10,339 bases of DNA, from positions 1 through 10,339 of the forward strand of contig JBAQNC010000161.1 of the NCBI GenBank assembly GCA_049303435.1, read 5' to 3'. Positions 7,366-10,339 of the stretch are shown one piece after another. The notes beneath the pieces are model-generated. The model did not search any database. It saw only the letters and a list, made by a program, of their open reading frames with translations, and was not told the origin of the DNA. The translations under genes were made by a program, and so were the position numbers. The DNA comes from Parvibaculum sp049303435 (GTDB lineage Bacteria; Pseudomonadota; Alphaproteobacteria; Parvibaculales; Parvibaculaceae). Position 1 is the first letter of the stretch; the number at the start of each line of letters is the position of its first letter.

Positions 7366-7397
7366 GATGGGTCCCGGTATCAAGCGCCGGGACGACG
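7366..7397 (+). repeat. REP-like palindromic element, copy B
   Basis: This 32-base copy has the head GATGG, then a stem formed by GTCCCGG (7371-7377) and CCGGGAC (7387-7393) around a loop containing TCAAG, then tail GACG. It is the most diverged copy: the stem bases differ from copies A and D but pairing is mostly kept, with one mismatch and one wobble near the loop. Such compensatory change argues that the hairpin, not the primary sequence, is maintained. A purine-rich flank (GGAGGAA) precedes it. It lies 72 bases upstream of the deacetylase-family start codon, possibly close to that gene's promoter. Confidence 0.7.
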
Positions 7398-7425
7398 CTG
7401 AATATTTGATCGATGCCCCCTAATT

Positions 7426-7457
7426 CGTCATGGCCGGACTTGATCGGGCCATCCAGC
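7426..7457 (-). repeat. REP-like palindromic element, copy C (inverted)
   Basis: Read on the minus strand this 32-base copy has head GCTGG, a stem pairing eight of nine positions (7430-7438 with 7444-7452), loop TCAAG and tail GACG. The purine flank GAAGGAA precedes the head. It points opposite to copies A, B and D and faces copy D head to head across 19 bases, giving a larger imperfect inverted repeat. Confidence 0.7.
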
Positions 7458-7476
7458 TTCCTTCATTAGCAGAAAA

Positions 7477-7508
7477 GATGGATGCCCCGGTCAAGCCGGG
7501 GCATGACG
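7477..7508 (+). repeat. REP-like palindromic element, copy D
   Basis: This copy has head GATGG, a perfect nine-base-pair GC-rich stem (ATGCCCCGG at 7482-7490 with CCGGGGCAT at 7496-7504), loop TCAAG and tail GACG, preceded by the purine flank GCAGAAAA. It lies 18 bases beyond the MBL hydrolase stop. In that gene's transcript the hairpin is followed by CCAUCUUUUCU, so it may work as a weak terminator or a 3'-end protector. It pairs head to head with copy C. Confidence 0.8.
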
Positions 7509-7526
7509 AAAAAACAGACCGGAGCT

Positions 7527-8582
7527 TCAGGCCCGCTGGTACCAGTCCACGCCTTTTTCATTGCGGGTGACGGTGGCGGCCTTGCGGCCCAGCAGGCAGT
7601 TGAGATGCGCGAGGCTTTCGCCCGTGGCCATGAAGAAGACTTCGGGGCCGATTTCGCGTTTGAAGAGCGCGGGGAAGACGTCGATGGCGCGTCTGGGTTC
7701 GGCGAGCATGTCGTGGAGCTTCGCCAGCCCTTCCTCGTGGCCGTCGATCAATTGCGTCAGGCGCGTGTGGAGGCCGTAGAAGGGCTCGTTATGCGCGGGC
7801 AGCACCAGCAGATCGTCGGGCAGGTTGGCGCGCAGGCGGTGGCAGCTGTCGATCCAGTCCTGCAGCGGATTGTCATGGGCTTCTGTCGGATGCACCGAGA
7901 CGTTGGATGAAATGCGCGGCAGGACCTGATCGCCGGAGATCAAGACCTTGGCCTCCTCGCAATAGAGACAGACATGCTCGGGCGCATGGCCGGAGCCGAC
8001 GACGACGCGCCATGTGCGACCGCCGATTTTCAATTCATCATTCTCGCGCAAGCGGCGAAACGTGTCGGGCATGCGGCTGACATGCTCGCCGAAACCACCG
8101 AAGCGTTTGGCGTAGCTTTCCAGACCGCGGCGGCCCATGCCAGCGGCGCGGTAGAAATCCAGCGCCTCTTTCGGCGCTTCGCGGCCCGTGTCGAGGACCA
8201 GCGTGCGGCACATGAGATAGTCCGTGCGCGACATATGAAGATCGGTATCGAACTTGCGCGTGATCCAGCCTGCCAGCCCGACATGATCGGGGTGGAGATG
8301 CGTGACGATGACGCGGGTGATGGGCTTGCCCTTGAGCTTGTCGGCAAAGATCGAGCGCCACAGCGCCTTCACGTCATCGGAGGCGACGCCGGTATCGACC
8401 AGCGTCCAGCCGTCTTCTTCCTCGATGAGCCAGAGGTTGATGTGGTTCAGTTGAAAGGGGAGCGGCATGCGCACCCAATAGATGCCGGGCGCGGCTTCCA
8501 TCATCTCGCCGGGTTCGGGAATCCGGGACAGCGGATATGTGAGCGGGCTCTCGGGAGCCGTGGCGAGCGAAACGTCGGACAT
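7527..8582 (-). CDS. MBL-fold metallo-hydrolase, glyoxalase II/LACTB2-like
   Basis: The 351-residue protein has a metallo-beta-lactamase fold. Its metal-binding signature HLHPDH is at residues 95-100, with further ligands H199 (GSGHAPEH), D218 (ISGDQ) and H264 (PAHNEP). These fit a binuclear zinc hydrolase. Early strands INLWLIEEEDGWTLVDTG (about 48-65) are typical of the fold. The C-terminal part (about 271-350) looks like the winged-helix domain found in LACTB2-type MBL proteins (HEEGLAKLHDML, then GESLAHLNCL). Family members hydrolyse thioesters, lactones, phosphodiesters or RNA, so the substrate is open. The ATG at 8580-8582 has no strong Shine-Dalgarno. It lies 108 bases after an acyl-CoA dehydrogenase gene on the same strand; a role in acyl-thioester metabolism is an inference from that alone. 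No signal peptide is seen, so it is probably cytoplasmic. Confidence 0.9.
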   Translation of the reverse strand: MSDVSLATAPESPLTYPLSRIPEPGEMMEAAPGIYWVRMPLPFQLNHINLWLIEEEDGWTLVDTGVASDDVKALWRSIFADKLKGKPITRVIVTHLHPDHVGLAGWITRKFDTDLHMSRTDYLMCRTLVLDTGREAPKEALDFYRAAGMGRRGLESYAKRFGGFGEHVSRMPDTFRRLRENDELKIGGRTWRVVVGSGHAPEHVCLYCEEAKVLISGDQVLPRISSNVSVHPTEAHDNPLQDWIDSCHRLRANLPDDLLVLPAHNEPFYGLHTRLTQLIDGHEEGLAKLHDMLAEPRRAIDVFPALFKREIGPEVFFMATGESLAHLNCLLGRKAATVTRNEKGVDWYQRA

Positions 8583-8647
8583 ATTATTACTTTCAACCTT
8601 TGCGCGACAAACAGGCGCACCTCAAGGGATATGCCCCTCGTTGCGCG

Positions 8648-8682
8648 AGGTCAAACGCGAGAAAAAAAGTCGAGGTTGACCT
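8648..8682. repeat. Short inverted repeat in the dehydrogenase/MBL gap
   Basis: AGGTCAA at 8648-8654 is the inverted complement of TTGACCT at 8676-8682, with 21 bases between that include a seven-base A-run. It lies just after the dehydrogenase stop and 66 or more bases before the MBL start codon. It could be an operator, a weak 3' hairpin or chance. On the minus strand the T-run falls inside the loop, not after the stem, so it does not fit an intrinsic terminator. Confidence 0.3.
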
Positions 8683-8690
8683 TACGAAAA

Positions 8691-10339
8691 TCAGCCTGCC
8701 AGAAGGGCGTCGTCGAATCCCGAAACGCCCGCCGTGGCAGGGCCGACGAGGCCGAGACTGCCGGGCAGAACCTGATCGGCATAATAGCGCGCAAGGCTGA
8801 CACGGGCGGTATCGCCTTCGGCGCGGGCGAGCGCGGCGCGGGCGAGGAAGTGGCCGCCCGCCACCGTGCCAAACAGGCGCTGATAGGGCGTCGCGCCAGC
8901 GAGGCAATCATTGGGGGCCGACTTGAGATTGGCGAGCATGTAGTCCGTCGCCTTGTCGAGCGCGGCGAGGCCTGCGTCGAGCGCGGTGGCGACGGCGATC
9001 ATGTCGGCATTGTTGGAGGCATGGGCGGCGGCAGCGGTCTCCTTCATCTCGTTGATGAAGCTGCGCGCCACATCGCCATTGCCGAGCGGCAGTTTGCGCG
9101 TCACGAGATCGATCGCCTGAATGCCGTTGGTGCCTTCATAGATCGGCAGGATGCGGGCGTCGCGATAATATTGCCCTGCGCCCGTCTCCTCGATGAAGCC
9201 CATGCCGCCGTGGATCTGGACGCCGATGGAGGCGACTTCGCAGCCGATGTCGGTGGAGAAGCTCTTGGCGATGGGGGTGAGCAGATCGGCGCGGGCCTGA
9301 CCCGCCTTGCGCGTCGCGTCGTCGGCCCCATGATGCGCGGTGTCGATGGCGACCGCATTGGCATAGCAGATGGCGCGCGCCGCATTGGTCAGCGCCTTCA
9401 TGGTGAGGAGATTACGGCGCACGTCGGGGTGTTCGATGATGGGTTCCATCTCGCCCGGCGGAAGCGAGGACCCAACGGTGCGGCCCTGCTTGCGTTCCTG
9501 CGCGAAAGCCAGCGCATGCTGATAGGCGCGTTCGGCGATGGCGACGCCTTGCGTGCCGACCAGAAGACGGGCGTTGTTCATCATGGTGAACATGCAGGCA
9601 AGCCCACGGTTTTCCTCACCGACCAATGTGCCGATGGCCCCGCCCTCCTCGCCATAGGCCATGACACAAGTGGGGCTCGCGTGAATGCCGATCTTTTCTT
9701 CGAGACCGACGCATTTGGCGTCGTTGCGCGCGCCCAGCGTTCCATCTGCGTTGACGAGAAATTTCGAGACGAGAAAGAGCGAGATGCCGCGCGTGCCGGC
9801 GGGCGCATCGGGCAGACGAGCAAGGACGAGATGGGCGATATTTTCCGCCATGTCATGATCGCCATAGGTGATGAAAATCTTGGTGCCGGTGATCCTGTAG
9901 GCGCCGTCGCCGTTGGAGACGGCCCTGGCCTTGAGCGCATTGAGGTCGGAGCCCGCCTGCGGCTCGGTGAGGTTCATCGTGCCGGTCCATTCGCCGGAGA
10001 TGAGCCTGGGCAGGAAGATACTCTTCTGCTCGTCCGTGCCATGCGCGGTCAGCGCCTCGATGACGCCCTGGCTGAGGATCGGGCAGAGGCCGAAGGAGAT
10101 ATTGGCGGCGTTCCACATTTCCTGCATGACGGTGGCGACGCTGAGCGGCAGGCCCTGCCCGCCATATTCCGGCGTCGCGGCGATGGAGCCCCAGCCGCCC
10201 TCGACCCATTGGCGGTAGGCGTCAGCAAAACCCTTCGCGGTCTTGACGCCATCGGCTTCGAGTCGCACGCCTTCGCTGTCGCCGGACTTGTTCAAGGGAG
10301 CGATGACATGGCCTGCGAGTTTTGCGCCCTCTTCCAGCA
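8691..10339 (-). CDS. Acyl-CoA dehydrogenase, long C-terminally extended type (5' partial)
   Basis: This FAD enzyme family introduces the alpha-beta double bond in acyl-CoA, passing electrons to ETF. The frame is open to the window edge (LEEGAKLAGHVIAPLNKSGD at the visible N-terminus), so the start lies outside; about 548 residues are seen of an expected 590-600. Visible motifs in order are YGGQGLP, the flavin/substrate signature MNLTEPQAGSDL, GTKIFITYGDHD, the C-terminal helical domain with IHGGMGFIEETG, and IYEGTNGIQ. The glutamate of IYEGT (codon 9135-9137) matches the catalytic base of medium-chain-type dehydrogenases. A further region of about 130 residues after this (MLANLKSAPNDCLAGATPYQRLFG) marks the extended subfamily, often annotated as DmdC (3-methylmercaptopropionyl-CoA dehydrogenase). 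Sequence alone does not separate DMSP breakdown from general fatty acyl oxidation, so no symbol is given. Confidence 0.95.
   Translation of the reverse strand, partial: LEEGAKLAGHVIAPLNKSGDSEGVRLEADGVKTAKGFADAYRQWVEGGWGSIAATPEYGGQGLPLSVATVMQEMWNAANISFGLCPILSQGVIEALTAHGTDEQKSIFLPRLISGEWTGTMNLTEPQAGSDLNALKARAVSNGDGAYRITGTKIFITYGDHDMAENIAHLVLARLPDAPAGTRGISLFLVSKFLVNADGTLGARNDAKCVGLEEKIGIHASPTCVMAYGEEGGAIGTLVGEENRGLACMFTMMNNARLLVGTQGVAIAERAYQHALAFAQERKQGRTVGSSLPPGEMEPIIEHPDVRRNLLTMKALTNAARAICYANAVAIDTAHHGADDATRKAGQARADLLTPIAKSFSTDIGCEVASIGVQIHGGMGFIEETGAGQYYRDARILPIYEGTNGIQAIDLVTRKLPLGNGDVARSFINEMKETAAAAHASNNADMIAVATALDAGLAALDKATDYMLANLKSAPNDCLAGATPYQRLFGTVAGGHFLARAALARAEGDTARVSLARYYADQVLPGSLGLVGPATAGVSGFDDALLAG

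Larger units (their letters stand above)
7294..7526. other. Intergenic region with three repeats, probable operon boundary
   Basis: This 233-base gap is the longest in the window. It separates the MBL hydrolase from the deacetylase-isoprenoid block. It holds repeat copies B, C and D (7366-7508), leaving about 70 bases before the deacetylase start for a promoter. On the minus strand a TGCTACACT (7332-7340) resembles an extended -10 box, but no matching -35 is seen, so I do not call a promoter. No ORF with coding character is present. Confidence 0.6.

Noticed and set aside
7294..7383. 30-residue N-terminal extension of the deacetylase-family protein
   Set aside because: The added sequence does not look like the family N-terminus and its beginning falls inside repeat copy B. 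The ATG at 7291-7293 gives a normal start.
7366..7508. CRISPR-like cluster
   Set aside because: Copies differ in orientation, spacing and stem sequence, there are no regular spacers, and no cas genes are present.
10293..10295. Start codon for the acyl-CoA dehydrogenase at TTG
   Set aside because: The frame stays open to the window edge with family-like sequence upstream (LEEGAKL...), so this is an internal leucine and the gene is truncated by the window.

Overview
The window is GC-rich, gene-dense chromosomal DNA. Gene content, protein style and a family of small palindromic intergenic repeats suggest an alphaproteobacterium, perhaps near Parvibaculum or the Hyphomicrobiales; that placement is inference. 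All eight protein genes read on the minus strand, so transcription runs from high to low coordinates. There are no tRNA or rRNA genes, insertion sequences, CRISPR arrays or phage genes, and no gene-free stretch exceeds 300 bases. The longest gap is 7294-7526 (233 bases).

In transcription order, the right part holds the 3' part of an acyl-CoA dehydrogenase of the long, C-terminally extended type (8691 to the window edge; its start lies outside). After a 108-base gap comes an MBL-fold metallo-hydrolase (7527-8582). The 233-base gap that follows carries three copies of a 32-base palindromic repeat, two of them head to head.

The left part is one tightly packed, probably co-transcribed block: a histone-deacetylase-family amidohydrolase (6361-7293), xseB (6082-6330), a farnesyl diphosphate synthase of the IspA type (5173-6072), dxs (3161-5107, TTG start), tlyA (2388-3152), a TrmA/RlmD-type iron-sulfur RNA methyltransferase (1068-2333) and a class I SAM methyltransferase of unknown substrate (17-1060). 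Gaps inside the block are 7 to 65 bases. A fourth copy of the palindromic repeat sits in the tlyA/rlmD-like gap.

Functionally the block joins the entry step of the MEP isoprenoid pathway (Dxs) with prenyl chain elongation (IspA), a DNA exonuclease subunit (XseB), two RNA methyltransferases, an orphan methyltransferase and a deacetylase. The xseB-ispA-dxs-tlyA order is, to my knowledge, recurrent in alphaproteobacteria, so this is mainly housekeeping DNA. I found no convincing new defence or mobile system. The items most worth a second look are the repeat family, the intra-operonic repeat hairpin and the uncharacterised terminal methyltransferase.
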